A stretch of 25,027 nt of DNA. It comes from a virus. The stretch covers positions 1 to 25,027 of IMG/VR virus record IMGVR_UViG_3300033146_000847; one strand, 5' to 3'. Shown piece by piece: positions 7,869 through 16,988 of the stretch. The number at the start of each line of letters is the position of its first letter. Position 1 is the stretch's first letter. The notes beneath the pieces were generated by a model that had not been told where the DNA came from, searched no databases, and saw only the letters and a program-made list of their open reading frames with translations. The position numbers and the translations under genes are program-made.

Positions 7869-9206
7869 TTATAATACTACATTATTAGCAGTATTATTTT
7901 GTGAACCATTAGATGATTTAAACCTACGTGTACCACTATTATTTTTCTTAGCGGTCTTTAGATTTTTTATATTACGATTATTTACAGTATCTTCTATAAT
8001 CTGTTCAGTATTATAGTCTACAAATAATTGTAATTCGTCTAATAGTATATTTTCTACACTCTTATTTCGTTCAGCACGTTTAAGCTGTGCTGCTGTATAT
8101 CCTTCTTTAGTTATAGGTCTAAACATAAAATCTAATAGTGCAGTCTTAGGTACATTAACTAATGTACCATCTTCTTGTTTAATCTTTAAATTATCAGGTA
8201 TCTTAAAGTTACCAATAACTCCTGTTTCAACTAATGCTTTAGTTTCATTAAAAAACTTTTCATTTTGTTGTGCAATCTCTGATAAACGTTGTTGTTCAGC
8301 TAATACTTGTTCATTATTTGTTGCAATTTGTCTATCAGCTAATATTTTAAGGTCTGATGTAGCTTCTGTTAAAAGTAAATCTTCTGTTTCTAAATACTTT
8401 ATATAACTTTCTACTTGTTCAGCTGTTTGTCCGTTACCCAATTTAACAGTTTTAATAATATCTTTAAGTTGTGATATATTATCTTTATCTATATCTATTT
8501 TTGTATAGTCTACAAAATCACTATAACCATCTAATGAGCCATGTGTTCTTTTATAATCATATATAGATTTTATATCATTGTTTTCAGCAAAGAATTTATC
8601 TAATTGTTCAGTAACTATTCTATCAGTTTCTTTAGCTATTATTAATTTATTACGTGCTACAATTCCTTCTAAATTATTTTCAAACTCTAAAGGATTACCT
8701 TGTTCATCATTAAGTAAATAACCATCTAACTTAGCTAGTTCTTCAATACTTAAATCACTAGTATCATCACCTACTTCTTCTAACTCTATTAATTCTTCTT
8801 TAGTCTTGAATACCTTACCCTCTTTATCTATAGCATTTCCACTATCATCGATAGTGTATTCAACATCATCAATGATAATTGCACTATCATCAGTATCAGT
8901 ATCACTAGTACCATTGTTAGCATTATTATCATCAAAATACTTTTTAATAAAGTCATCTTTACTTAGTGTGTTAAAATCATTTACATCTATTTCATCTTTA
9001 GATAATAAAATCTCTCCTTTGTCATCTACAATATTATTGTCCTTATCAAACCCATGAGCACCTGCTTCGGTCATTATTGTAAGGTTATCTTCACTTACTG
9101 TAAAATCTGTTGCTTGATTAAATGCAACTACATCTGTTCCATTATTACCCTCATTACCTAGAGTATCATCTGGATTAAGTTGTACGTTTGTTAAATCATT
9201 TGGCAT
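7869..9206 (-). CDS. Acidic protein between portal and capsid, putative scaffold
   Basis: 445 aa, ATG 9206 to TAA 7869. The N-terminal third is strongly acidic and low in complexity (repeated Asp/Asn/Thr, for example NGTSDTDTDDSAIIIDD). The middle is a long, charged helical region (residues 170-330) with Gln/Glu-rich stretches. The C-terminus is basic (KNLKTAKKNNSGTRRFKSSN). An acidic helical protein with a basic C-terminus encoded just before the major capsid gene is the classic form of a tailed-phage scaffolding protein, whose basic tail contacts the capsid. No protease motif is evident. Assignment is by position and composition. Confidence 0.6.
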   Translation of the reverse strand: MPNDLTNVQLNPDDTLGNEGNNGTDVVAFNQATDFTVSEDNLTIMTEAGAHGFDKDNNIVDDKGEILLSKDEIDVNDFNTLSKDDFIKKYFDDNNANNGTSDTDTDDSAIIIDDVEYTIDDSGNAIDKEGKVFKTKEELIELEEVGDDTSDLSIEELAKLDGYLLNDEQGNPLEFENNLEGIVARNKLIIAKETDRIVTEQLDKFFAENNDIKSIYDYKRTHGSLDGYSDFVDYTKIDIDKDNISQLKDIIKTVKLGNGQTAEQVESYIKYLETEDLLLTEATSDLKILADRQIATNNEQVLAEQQRLSEIAQQNEKFFNETKALVETGVIGNFKIPDNLKIKQEDGTLVNVPKTALLDFMFRPITKEGYTAAQLKRAERNKSVENILLDELQLFVDYNTEQIIEDTVNNRNIKNLKTAKKNNSGTRRFKSSNGSQNNTANNVVL

Positions 9207-9250
9207 AATTATAAATTTTATTGATTAATACTAATATACTATATATAATA

Positions 9251-9297
9251 CATTACTTCACTATGTAGAAAATTTTATAAAATACAGTAAGGTAATG
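9251..9297. terminator. Imperfect hairpin between portal and scaffold genes
   Basis: CATTACTTCACT (9251-9262) pairs with AGTAAGGTAATG (9286-9297), giving 12 positions with one mismatch and one G-T pair, around an A/T-rich loop. It sits in the 107-nt gap between the portal stop and the scaffold start. The plus strand side has a stronger T-run than the minus side, so it may act as an RNA processing or stability element and not as a true terminator. Confidence 0.45.
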
Positions 9298-9313
9298 CGT
9301 TTTATATTTTTAC

Positions 9314-11683
9314 TTATTTACGATTAGCTAATTTAGTCTTTAAAACATCTTTTGCATAGTTTGTTTGATTAGTATGTCTTACGTCATTACTAATAATTTG
9401 TTGCTTATGCTTATCTGTTTCAGCTTTTATATTAGCTATATTTTCTTTACTATTATCTGTAACTTCTTGTCCACTAATTTTTATATTAGCTATTGCAATA
9501 TCTGTATCAGCCTTTATTTTAGCTACCTCTAGTGGAATATTAATTTTTTGTTGTTCTAATTCTTTAGCTTGGGTTAATGCTTTGTCTTGTTGTTCTTGTT
9601 GTGCTTGTTGTTCTTGTTGTGCTTTTTTATCTTCTATTGCTCTCCATTCTTTAATTATCTTTTTAAGCTTTGATGGATTATCAAATTCAATAGCTGCTAA
9701 ACCTAGTTCAAAAGCTCCATTTTGAGCAGCACTAAAAGCCATTTCTTTATAGGCATCTATTTTATCTTGCATACTTGCTTGATTAACCATAAATACACCA
9801 TAATCACTTTCTATATGTTCTCTAGGATTAACATTTAGATATGCAACTCGTCCCTCATCATTTAAATAAGAACCTATAGTAATTTCTTTATCATCTCTTA
9901 ACCAAGCTAGTTTACTAAAGTTTAATAAAGACATATATGACTTTAATCTACCTTTATTAAATATTTCAGTTATAGGGGCAGTACCAACACTTGCTCTATA
10001 AATAGCTTGTTCAGTAGTTCCTTTACCATCACTAGCGTATGTATCTCCGTATCGTTGACGATTCATTCCTATATTATCCCAAGCTTCTGCTTTTATATCC
10101 TGTATTATTTTACCTAAACCTATTATATATTCAGAATCACTAGCATCTACTGCTTTAACTCCTTGTATAGCTACTTGAAAGTTTTCTGCTGTTTCATCTA
10201 CATAAAGTTTCTTATCAGCTTTAATATAATATATTGCTTCTTCTTGTGTAATTTCATCATCATTTACTAATAATCCTTTAGGTATTACTAATATTTTACC
10301 TATATTATTAGCAATAGCTTGTTCTCTATAATAATGAACTATATTATAAATAGCTTGATAAGGTGCTAATATTTTAGGTATACTATGGTTATTAAAATTA
10401 GCAAACAAATTACGTTTACCGCCATATGGATTTTTTATTATAGAAGTATTATTCATTTCATTTTGTTGAACAGGTATAGGAGTGGCTTCTGTATATACTC
10501 CAAGAGTATCATCACCAAATCTATAACCACCTCTAAATTCATTAATCCAATCAACCTCTAATGAAATATCTCCATTCATTATATCTAATTTATATTCTTC
10601 ATCTACTTCTTTTTCCATTATTTCGCCTAATGGATTTTGATATTTAAGAATATATATTTTTTTATATGTAGTATATACATAATGAATTACATCTATAAGT
10701 CCTGTATTAACATTTATTCCAATACTATCACTTTCTCCATATTTTTCTGCAAAATACTCATATACATTACCTACATAATCAGAAAATAAAGCATCTTTAA
10801 TATTTATTGGACTACCTGTATTTACATATCGTTCTATAATTTCTTCTAAATACTTAATATCTTTTAATGTAAGAATATCTCTAAATTGACTTACTACACT
10901 ATGAATAGACATTTTATACTTTCGCATACCCATATCTGTATCTTCATTCCATTCTTCTCCATTACTAACTGAATAATATTCTAACGGACTTATTACTTCA
11001 AAGTGTAAATCATCAAATCGTATATCTTTATAGTCATACCATTCTCCACTTATTAACCAATCTAGGTAAGCTCCCCAATAAGCATAATCTAATTCAAACC
11101 TATTATGAATATAGTCTATAATCTCTTGACCTTTTAATGCACGATTGTCATTCCAAGTTTCATTAAATTTAGATAAAGCTTCATGCAAAGAAGGTATCTT
11201 TTCTCCCTCTACTTCAGGAAATGGAGCTTCTTCTGAATATTTGTTTATAGAACTTTTTAATAAATTATCTAAAATAGGTTTTACAAAATCATATTCTTCT
11301 TTCTTTCTATTACTCTCACTATCACTATTATTAATACCTACTATCGGTTTAAATGAAGCTTTCATATATTCACCTAGATAACGTAGTACAACAGGTGATA
11401 TAATATCTATATTTCTAAGTTTTGCAGGAAATTCTTTAACCTTTATATTTTCACTATGGAAAGGATTAGTTACATAAGTATAATCATTAATATCAAAATC
11501 TCCATTTGCCGCAGCATATAACTTACGTAATTTATATTTATCTGAATTATTAGCTAAACAAGTATTTATTACATGCTTTGCAGTAGGTACATAAAAATCA
11601 GGTTTACTTTTAGCTTTACTAGAAACTCTTTGATTTGGTAGTTTACTACTATATAAATCGTTACTTATTTTAGTTGTTGGCAT
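9314..11683 (-). CDS. Portal protein
   Basis: About 789 aa from ATG 11683 (MPTTKISNDLYSSKLPNQRV). An upstream in-frame TTG at 11725 would add 14 residues, but ATG is preferred. It follows TerL and precedes the scaffold and capsid genes, the standard head order. Length near 800 aa matches crAss-like portals. The body has the mixed helical pattern of portals, with a WRAIEDKKAQ helix leading to a Gln-rich coiled coil (AQQEQQAQQEQQDKALTQAK). It then continues as a long charged coiled coil to the C-terminus, as expected for an extended portal barrel or crown reaching into the head. A region with NIGMNRQRYGDTYASDGKGT lies around residue 550. The portal ring forms the DNA entry channel at one capsid vertex. 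Confidence 0.8.
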   Translation of the reverse strand: MPTTKISNDLYSSKLPNQRVSSKAKSKPDFYVPTAKHVINTCLANNSDKYKLRKLYAAANGDFDINDYTYVTNPFHSENIKVKEFPAKLRNIDIISPVVLRYLGEYMKASFKPIVGINNSDSESNRKKEEYDFVKPILDNLLKSSINKYSEEAPFPEVEGEKIPSLHEALSKFNETWNDNRALKGQEIIDYIHNRFELDYAYWGAYLDWLISGEWYDYKDIRFDDLHFEVISPLEYYSVSNGEEWNEDTDMGMRKYKMSIHSVVSQFRDILTLKDIKYLEEIIERYVNTGSPINIKDALFSDYVGNVYEYFAEKYGESDSIGINVNTGLIDVIHYVYTTYKKIYILKYQNPLGEIMEKEVDEEYKLDIMNGDISLEVDWINEFRGGYRFGDDTLGVYTEATPIPVQQNEMNNTSIIKNPYGGKRNLFANFNNHSIPKILAPYQAIYNIVHYYREQAIANNIGKILVIPKGLLVNDDEITQEEAIYYIKADKKLYVDETAENFQVAIQGVKAVDASDSEYIIGLGKIIQDIKAEAWDNIGMNRQRYGDTYASDGKGTTEQAIYRASVGTAPITEIFNKGRLKSYMSLLNFSKLAWLRDDKEITIGSYLNDEGRVAYLNVNPREHIESDYGVFMVNQASMQDKIDAYKEMAFSAAQNGAFELGLAAIEFDNPSKLKKIIKEWRAIEDKKAQQEQQAQQEQQDKALTQAKELEQQKINIPLEVAKIKADTDIAIANIKISGQEVTDNSKENIANIKAETDKHKQQIISNDVRHTNQTNYAKDVLKTKLANRK

Positions 11684-11833
11684 ATTACTATGTATTATTT
11701 GATTAATTTTTGTAAATATATACAATAATAATATAGTTTACAATAAAAGAATAGATTATTATTACATTAATCTATGTTTATATGTTCTACTACTTAAATC
11801 CCCCGTAAAAGAAGAAATTATTAAAAGCGTAGA
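11684..11833 (-). promoter_or_regulatory. TerL-portal spacer with conserved repeat and hairpin
   Basis: 150 nt between the TerL stop (11834) and the portal start. It holds an 8-bp hairpin (ATAGATTA 11751-11758 with TAATCTAT 11768-11775). It also holds one copy of the CCCCCGTAA repeat that is otherwise found only in the 18.8-20.0 kb region. A separate late promoter or an RNA processing site for the portal-capsid segment is inferred. Confidence 0.45.
11798..11829 (+). repeat. CCCCCGTAA repeat, copy 1
   Basis: Reads ATCCCCCGTAAAAGAAG, then AAATTATTAAAAGCG. It shares the CCCCCGTAA core, the purine run and the AAAGCG end with copy 2 (18836-18866). It lies just past the TerL stop codon, in the spacer before the portal gene. 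Confidence 0.65.
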
Positions 11834-14185
11834 TTATTGATACCAACTTCTATTAAATATACTCTTTCCCTTAGTCTTACTTCTTTGTTCAACTTTATGT
11901 TTAGTTATTAACATTTCTTGTACATCATATACCATAATAATTAATGTAGAAACTCTATCAAAGTTATCTTCTGGATTCCATGTAAGAAGTTCCTCAATAG
12001 TATGTATATCATATATAAAATGAAAGTTATATAAAGTAGCTCCATCATCTGATACTCCTCTAGGTGTATAAAGCCATTCTTTAAGATAGTCTAAACCATC
12101 TGCTTTTTTAGTACCACCGCCTATTATTATACCATATGATGAATCTAATGACTCTTTTATTTTATAATCAAATACGTGTATAGGTGTTTTAATTAATCTA
12201 TCCCTACGTTTCCAACGTTTAAACGTACTTACTATATTTCCTCTATCTACTTCTGGTAATACTTGTGCATTATAATAATCACATATATCTAGTACTAACC
12301 TATTAGTAGTTTCAGTACTACCTGTTCTACCAACATATTGAGCAACTATTATATCACCCCCTCCTGGGATTATATTAGTATTAACCATTTTAACTGTTAT
12401 ACTATCTAATGAATTATCTGTTCTAATAGTTTTTATATCTTTATCTTTAGCAACAGGGTCATAATATACTCTATATAATCCTTTAGGAATATTGCCATCA
12501 CTATCTCTAAAAGGGGGATACCATTCTCGTACACAACCATATACGTCTTCCCCTTTCTTAAATGATAAGCCCATATAATTATGAACCGTTAAACCTTTTG
12601 TTCTACGAATTGCGTTAGATTGAAATACAGCTTTACCGTCTTTAACACTAATCCAACCATCTCTATAAAACTGTAAAGATAAGTCTGACTCAAGTCTTGC
12701 TTTATGGTCTATCATTTCAGGACTAGTAAACATATTATCCTTACTTATAGAAAATGATTCAGTAGGCATATTAGAAAACTGTCCACAGTATGTTAAGTAA
12801 TCTCGTTGACTAGTTTCTGGATTAGCTAATTTATCAGCTCTTTCTTGTAAGTATATATTAGTAGCGGCTACATAGTTTGGATTACCATATGTATCCATTC
12901 CCTCATTTCCTTCTTTATCAAATCCTTCAAGATTTTGAATATATGGTTTAAAAAATCCTACTCCTTTACGCATTGCATTATAATCCCATACATTAGCAAA
13001 CTTCATAGCATCATATTTAGCAGGGTCTAAATACCATACTTTAAATTCTTTCCAATCACCCTCTGTACTACCTCCTGTACCAAAACCTATAATCATTCCT
13101 GTTTTAAATGCTCCTGCAGTAGTTGCAGGAATAGTTACATTCATAAATGCAGAAAGGTTTGGAGCATTACTTAATTCTTCTATTTTAATTTTAGTTGCAT
13201 CTTTACCTATTGCAGCATCTGGATTATTTGGTCCAAAACCTACACTAATAATATTACTACCCCATCCTGTTGCAGTACCTGAACTATCTTTATATCCAAG
13301 CTTTAAGTCTTCTAAATCTTTTTTAAGTAAACCAGCAGCTGTGCCATCAGGTTTAACTCCACATCTATTAAATGGTGTATTAGTTTCATAAAAATCTAAT
13401 TGAGTTTTTGCCATAGGTGCTATAGAACGACCTTTAGTAAGATAGTCTTTAGCATATGCACAAAATATTGATACATTATTTTTAATAAGGTTTGCATCAT
13501 TTGCACTATCAATAGCTTCTTGAAATGACCAACCAGCACGTCTAGATTTTAATACTACTTGGTTTAATCCATTATCTTGTGCAAACTTTTTTGCTTTAGT
13601 CCAATAATACTGACTAGCAAAGAATGTAGGAAGTCCTAAACTTTTACGTGCTGTAATGCTTCCTTTTTTTATACTACTTTTATCAGTACGTAATATTCTA
13701 CCATAGTTAAGGAAATTATAATGTTCTCCTGTTATATGTAATGGTTTAAGTAATTTATAACGTTTTTCTCTAGGTAATGAATTATACTCATTAACATCAG
13801 ATTTAAGCAATTTACAAGGTAGTGTTAAACCATGTGTTCTTTTATCTGTTTCATCACGTAACCATTGCCTATATTCAATACTATCTTTTTCTTCATCTAA
13901 GTATTTACCTGTTTCTTCAAATACTTCACCTGTTGCTTTAAACTTATGAGTATTTACAAATACAAAGTTATAATTAAATAAAAAATGACCTTCTTCATTA
14001 ACTAGAAAATCATCCTCCCTATCAATGTAAGGATTATTAGTTTTAGGATTATTTATATCACTAGCTTTACTATATACTGTTAAATCTGAATTATAATATT
14101 TTACAATAGGAAGTAGCTCCTCCTCTTTAATTTTAGGAAAAGCTACATCTATAGAAATATCTAAACAATCTCTTACATCAATCAT
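11834..14185 (-). CDS. terL: Terminase large subunit
   Basis: 783 aa, ATG 14185 to TAA 11834. The ATPase motor shows a Walker A of the terminase type, SRRAGWS (about residues 214-220). A Walker B follows, KIKIEEL (about 332-338), and a coupling motif GFGTGGS (about 367-373). The C-terminal nuclease domain shows YRVYYDP with Asp near 576, LPEVDRGN with Glu near 645, and a late acidic site (DRVSTLIIMVYDV), fitting an RNase H-like metal-dependent nuclease. About 200 residues precede Walker A, much more than in T4-like terminases, as in crAss-like TerL proteins. The enzyme docks on the portal, pumps genome DNA into the prohead and cuts it. I do not recognise a small terminase gene. Confidence 0.92.
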   Translation of the reverse strand: MIDVRDCLDISIDVAFPKIKEEELLPIVKYYNSDLTVYSKASDINNPKTNNPYIDREDDFLVNEEGHFLFNYNFVFVNTHKFKATGEVFEETGKYLDEEKDSIEYRQWLRDETDKRTHGLTLPCKLLKSDVNEYNSLPREKRYKLLKPLHITGEHYNFLNYGRILRTDKSSIKKGSITARKSLGLPTFFASQYYWTKAKKFAQDNGLNQVVLKSRRAGWSFQEAIDSANDANLIKNNVSIFCAYAKDYLTKGRSIAPMAKTQLDFYETNTPFNRCGVKPDGTAAGLLKKDLEDLKLGYKDSSGTATGWGSNIISVGFGPNNPDAAIGKDATKIKIEELSNAPNLSAFMNVTIPATTAGAFKTGMIIGFGTGGSTEGDWKEFKVWYLDPAKYDAMKFANVWDYNAMRKGVGFFKPYIQNLEGFDKEGNEGMDTYGNPNYVAATNIYLQERADKLANPETSQRDYLTYCGQFSNMPTESFSISKDNMFTSPEMIDHKARLESDLSLQFYRDGWISVKDGKAVFQSNAIRRTKGLTVHNYMGLSFKKGEDVYGCVREWYPPFRDSDGNIPKGLYRVYYDPVAKDKDIKTIRTDNSLDSITVKMVNTNIIPGGGDIIVAQYVGRTGSTETTNRLVLDICDYYNAQVLPEVDRGNIVSTFKRWKRRDRLIKTPIHVFDYKIKESLDSSYGIIIGGGTKKADGLDYLKEWLYTPRGVSDDGATLYNFHFIYDIHTIEELLTWNPEDNFDRVSTLIIMVYDVQEMLITKHKVEQRSKTKGKSIFNRSWYQ

Positions 14186-14187
14186 AA

Positions 14188-14406
14188 TTATTTTTTATTA
14201 AATCCTATTTCTTTTGGTTTCGCGGTGCTATTATAAATATAATTATCACTATTTATGTCTAATGCATACTCATTATCATAAACTTTTATTCCAAGAAACC
14301 ATATTTGCCTACGTATAGTTTTAGTAGGTAAAGCATAAAAAGGTTCTCCTTTTTCATAGTTTAAATCTTTATATAATTCACCATGTGTAACTCGTATTTT
14401 AATCAT
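14188..14406 (-). CDS. Hypothetical protein, 72 aa, between holin and TerL
   Basis: ATG 14406, TAA 14188. It overlaps the holin-like gene by 8 nt and ends two bases before the TerL start, so it is translationally linked to both. The sequence is soluble and mixed (MIKIRVTHGELYKDLNYEKG), with a KTIRRQIWFLGIKVYD segment and no motif I know. Its place immediately before TerL raises the idea of a packaging accessory protein, but it is too small for a typical TerS and shows no DNA-binding motif. Confidence 0.7.
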   Translation of the reverse strand: MIKIRVTHGELYKDLNYEKGEPFYALPTKTIRRQIWFLGIKVYDNEYALDINSDNYIYNSTAKPKEIGFNKK

Positions 14407-14632
14407 GTTTATCTTTTTTAATAATATTAGTATTATCTGTTTTCCAAATATCAGTTATATTACCTATACCTAATAAGGTAGTACCTGTTGCAAATACCAT
14501 TGTAGTAAATGCTACATCTAACTCTTTGTCAGTAATTAAACCAATAAATCCATAAAGTACAGCACTAAGAAGTAATATAACTCCTAGTGCTCTACGATGT
14601 GCTCCTTGTTTACCTTTATCTAAATTATTCAT
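14399..14632 (-). CDS. Holin-like membrane protein
   Basis: 77 aa with two hydrophobic segments (about residues 16-34, GVILLLSAVLYGFIGLI, and 39-58, DVAFTTMVFATGTTLLGIG). They are joined by a short charged turn, with a Lys/Arg-rich N-terminus and a charged C-terminal tail. This is the form of a class II holin. It directly follows the endolysin and spanin-like genes, completing a lysis cassette. It would sit in the inner membrane and open it at lysis time. ATG 14632 lies 3 nt from the previous stop. Confidence 0.7.
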   Translation of the reverse strand: MNNLDKGKQGAHRRALGVILLLSAVLYGFIGLITDKELDVAFTTMVFATGTTLLGIGNITDIWKTDNTNIIKKDKHD

Positions 14633-14635
14633 CTT

Positions 14636-15292
14636 TTAATTTTTATATTTATTATTTATTATATACTTTAAATTAGCTTTAAAATCTTTATCATTACTAG
14701 TCATATTTACTTTCCATTTAACATCTCTCCAATGAAGTATATTACGAGGTGTCCATTTACCATCTCTATATTTATTTATAGCAATAGTTAAATTAGGAGT
14801 ATACGTATATTTATAGTGAGCCGTATCAGAACTATGTAATACAAATCGTTCAAGTTTAAGTATTCCATTATTATACTTATCATATTCTTTATATCTTATT
14901 ACAGTATCAGTAGTAACTATTATAGTATCTTTATATATTTTAGTATTAAAGTATTTCTCAATATTTACATTAGCATCTATTAAGTTACTTATATTTCTAA
15001 ATTTAATATTTATACTATCTAATGTAGATAAAATATCTTTAAGGCTAGTATCATTATACATTTCATTAGTAGTTATTGTAATACCATCAACTTCTGATAT
15101 AACTTTACCCTCTTTAGTTACATAATGTTTAGTACCTTTAGATAATGTTTCATAATTAGTCTCATATCTATTAGCTCTTTTATTAGCTTTATAGAAAAAT
15201 ATACTTAATACGATACTTACTAAAGTTGCTATTAAGGCTATTATATTTATTGCTCTACGTATCATATTTGCTTTATATATTAAATGTATCAT
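14636..15292 (-). CDS. Spanin-like membrane-anchored periplasmic protein
   Basis: 218 aa. An N-terminal membrane segment (IINIIALIATLVSIVLSIFFY-like, about residues 13-34) is followed by a long polar domain. That domain has helix-forming stretches (LKDILSTLDSINIKFRNIS) and beta strands (DTIIVTTDTVIRYKEYDKY). The start ATG 15292 shares one base with the endolysin stop; a second ATG at 15265 (MIRRAINII) is also possible. Type II membrane topology, the place between endolysin and holin, and resemblance to spanin-like proteins of Bacteroidota phages suggest a role in outer membrane disruption. No lipobox partner was found, so it could be a unimolecular or partnerless type. Confidence 0.6.
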   Translation of the reverse strand: MIHLIYKANMIRRAINIIALIATLVSIVLSIFFYKANKRANRYETNYETLSKGTKHYVTKEGKVISEVDGITITTNEMYNDTSLKDILSTLDSINIKFRNISNLIDANVNIEKYFNTKIYKDTIIVTTDTVIRYKEYDKYNNGILKLERFVLHSSDTAHYKYTYTPNLTIAINKYRDGKWTPRNILHWRDVKWKVNMTSNDKDFKANLKYIINNKYKN

Positions 15293-16005
15293 TATATTAC
15301 TTTATCTAAATCTATTTCAGTTATTAAGCTAAATGAAAAACTATTACCATATAGAATACTCGCTTCTCTATATAATGGAAGAAATCTATTTCTATATTCA
15401 TAAGGGCTTTGATGAACTTGACAACCAGCACTATAAAGACCTATATATTCAAGTATTTTCCATTTACTAGCTCTATGGTTATTAATACCAAATACACCAC
15501 GTACTAATCTACCTATTCTATTCCATGCTGAATCAAATATTAATTTATCATCACCTACTCTCTTTACATTAAAGTTAGTTAAAATATCAGTAGGACTGTA
15601 TAAACTAAGTATTGATATATCACCATCTTTATCATTATCTCGTAGTCCATAAAAAGGAGTTGCTTGAACTAATGCTTCATACCCTTTGTGCTTACCTAAT
15701 TTAAATCCTCCTTTTACATGTTGAGGAAGCAGTATAAAAGTACCTTTATTATTAATTGGCTTAATCCTATATGTAAGTCCCGGGTCAGTAGTTATAGCAA
15801 AGTATTCTACATACATTACACCTTTATATTTCCAAAACACTACTTCTATATCATTAAACATATTAGAAGATAGATTACTACTTCTGATTAATACAGTATT
15901 AAGGTTATAGTTAAACTTATCATTTAAGAATATAGGATAACCTTTATCTTTTAATACTTTTAGTATATTCTCAATTACTGCTTTATCTTTTAATTCTTTA
16001 TTCAT
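15292..16005 (-). CDS. Putative endolysin, YkuD/L,D-transpeptidase-like
   Basis: 237 aa, ATG 16005 to TAA 15292. The C-terminal half holds FGINNHRAS (His near residue 178), then YSAGCQVH (Cys near residue 196). This H...S-x-G-C arrangement is the active-site pattern of YkuD-like cysteine peptidoglycan enzymes, and is shared by a widespread group of phage lysins with HR and SAGCQ. No signal peptide is visible, so release depends on the holin-like neighbour. It is translationally coupled to the spanin-like gene by a one-base stop/start overlap. The role would be cleavage or remodelling of peptidoglycan at lysis. Exact bond specificity is not deducible. Confidence 0.72.
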   Translation of the reverse strand: MNKELKDKAVIENILKVLKDKGYPIFLNDKFNYNLNTVLIRSSNLSSNMFNDIEVVFWKYKGVMYVEYFAITTDPGLTYRIKPINNKGTFILLPQHVKGGFKLGKHKGYEALVQATPFYGLRDNDKDGDISILSLYSPTDILTNFNVKRVGDDKLIFDSAWNRIGRLVRGVFGINNHRASKWKILEYIGLYSAGCQVHQSPYEYRNRFLPLYREASILYGNSFSFSLITEIDLDKVI

Positions 16006-16007
16006 TG

Positions 16008-16955
16008 TTAAAATATTAATGTTTGTTGTTGCGATTGATTATAAATTCTATTATGATGATTAAACATTTTCAATACATCTTTTTTTAAATACTTTATATT
16101 GTGAAATTCTACTACTTCTTTTTCTTTACCTGTTTGTTTATCTTTAATATCTCGTATATGAGCTAGAAATAAACCATCACATGTAAGCCCAAATTGTTCA
16201 GTTAAATAAGCATATCCACTAAGTTGTAAACTATACTCTTGTCCATTACAATGTTCAATATTATCTAAAGGTGGTTTAAGTTTCTTATTAGGAGTATATA
16301 CATATTCTTCTGTTTCTTCTCCGAATTGGTCACGTTTAAAATATCCTGCATTAAACTCCATTTTACGCTTATTAGTTTTCCAATCAAGTATTCTAAAAAG
16401 ATTTCCTTTAACCATTAGAACATCTATTAGTCCACTTACTACTAAATCAGGATTATAAACTCCTACTTCAGCATATATCTTCCAACCATTACTAATATGA
16501 TATTCAAGAGCATTATAAATACTTGGATAACGTATATCTATTTTAGTGTTTCTAAAATGTTTTAAATCAACTAATCCATAATCATGGTCATCTAATATAT
16601 CATCTAATGTATAAATATAATCATTTATATATATTCCACCTGCTCTACGATTATAACCATTGGCTGTTTTAATACTTGTTTCAAAATAATTATGTTTTTT
16701 ATTACCTTTATCACATGCAGTAGTATTAATTTCAGCCCATAGTTCTTTTATTTTCTTAGGGGTCATTCTATAGTATTTATGACCTACTGCGTTCCAATAT
16801 TTTCTACTAGTTGCTAATGCTACTTTATCTGTTTCAAAAGGATGTTCGTATTTACCTAATACAGTAGTCATAGAAGTATATGTAACTCCTCTATTATCAG
16901 TATATTTATGTTCTAATTCATTAAAGAATAATTTACATCTTTCGAAACTTCTCAT
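16008..16955 (-). CDS. PD-(D/E)XK nuclease, RecB/Cas4-like
   Basis: 315 aa, ATG 16955. The motif order fits the RecB/Cas4-type PD-(D/E)XK fold: KGNKKHNYFE (His88, Glu92), AEVGV (Glu163), GLIDVL (Asp178), DWKTNK (Asp191, Lys193) and QLSGYAYL (Gln244, Tyr248). All catalytic positions are present, so the enzyme should be active as a metal-dependent DNA nuclease. I see no four-cysteine iron-sulfur cluster. It lies in the late operon between a 201-aa unknown gene and the endolysin, away from any replication genes visible here. Late roles could include genome end processing, branched DNA clearance before packaging or host DNA degradation. Confidence 0.82.
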   Translation of the reverse strand: MRSFERCKLFFNELEHKYTDNRGVTYTSMTTVLGKYEHPFETDKVALATSRKYWNAVGHKYYRMTPKKIKELWAEINTTACDKGNKKHNYFETSIKTANGYNRRAGGIYINDYIYTLDDILDDHDYGLVDLKHFRNTKIDIRYPSIYNALEYHISNGWKIYAEVGVYNPDLVVSGLIDVLMVKGNLFRILDWKTNKRKMEFNAGYFKRDQFGEETEEYVYTPNKKLKPPLDNIEHCNGQEYSLQLSGYAYLTEQFGLTCDGLFLAHIRDIKDKQTGKEKEVVEFHNIKYLKKDVLKMFNHHNRIYNQSQQQTLIF

Positions 16956-16988
16956 TATATCTATATTAATTATTATTTATATATTTGT

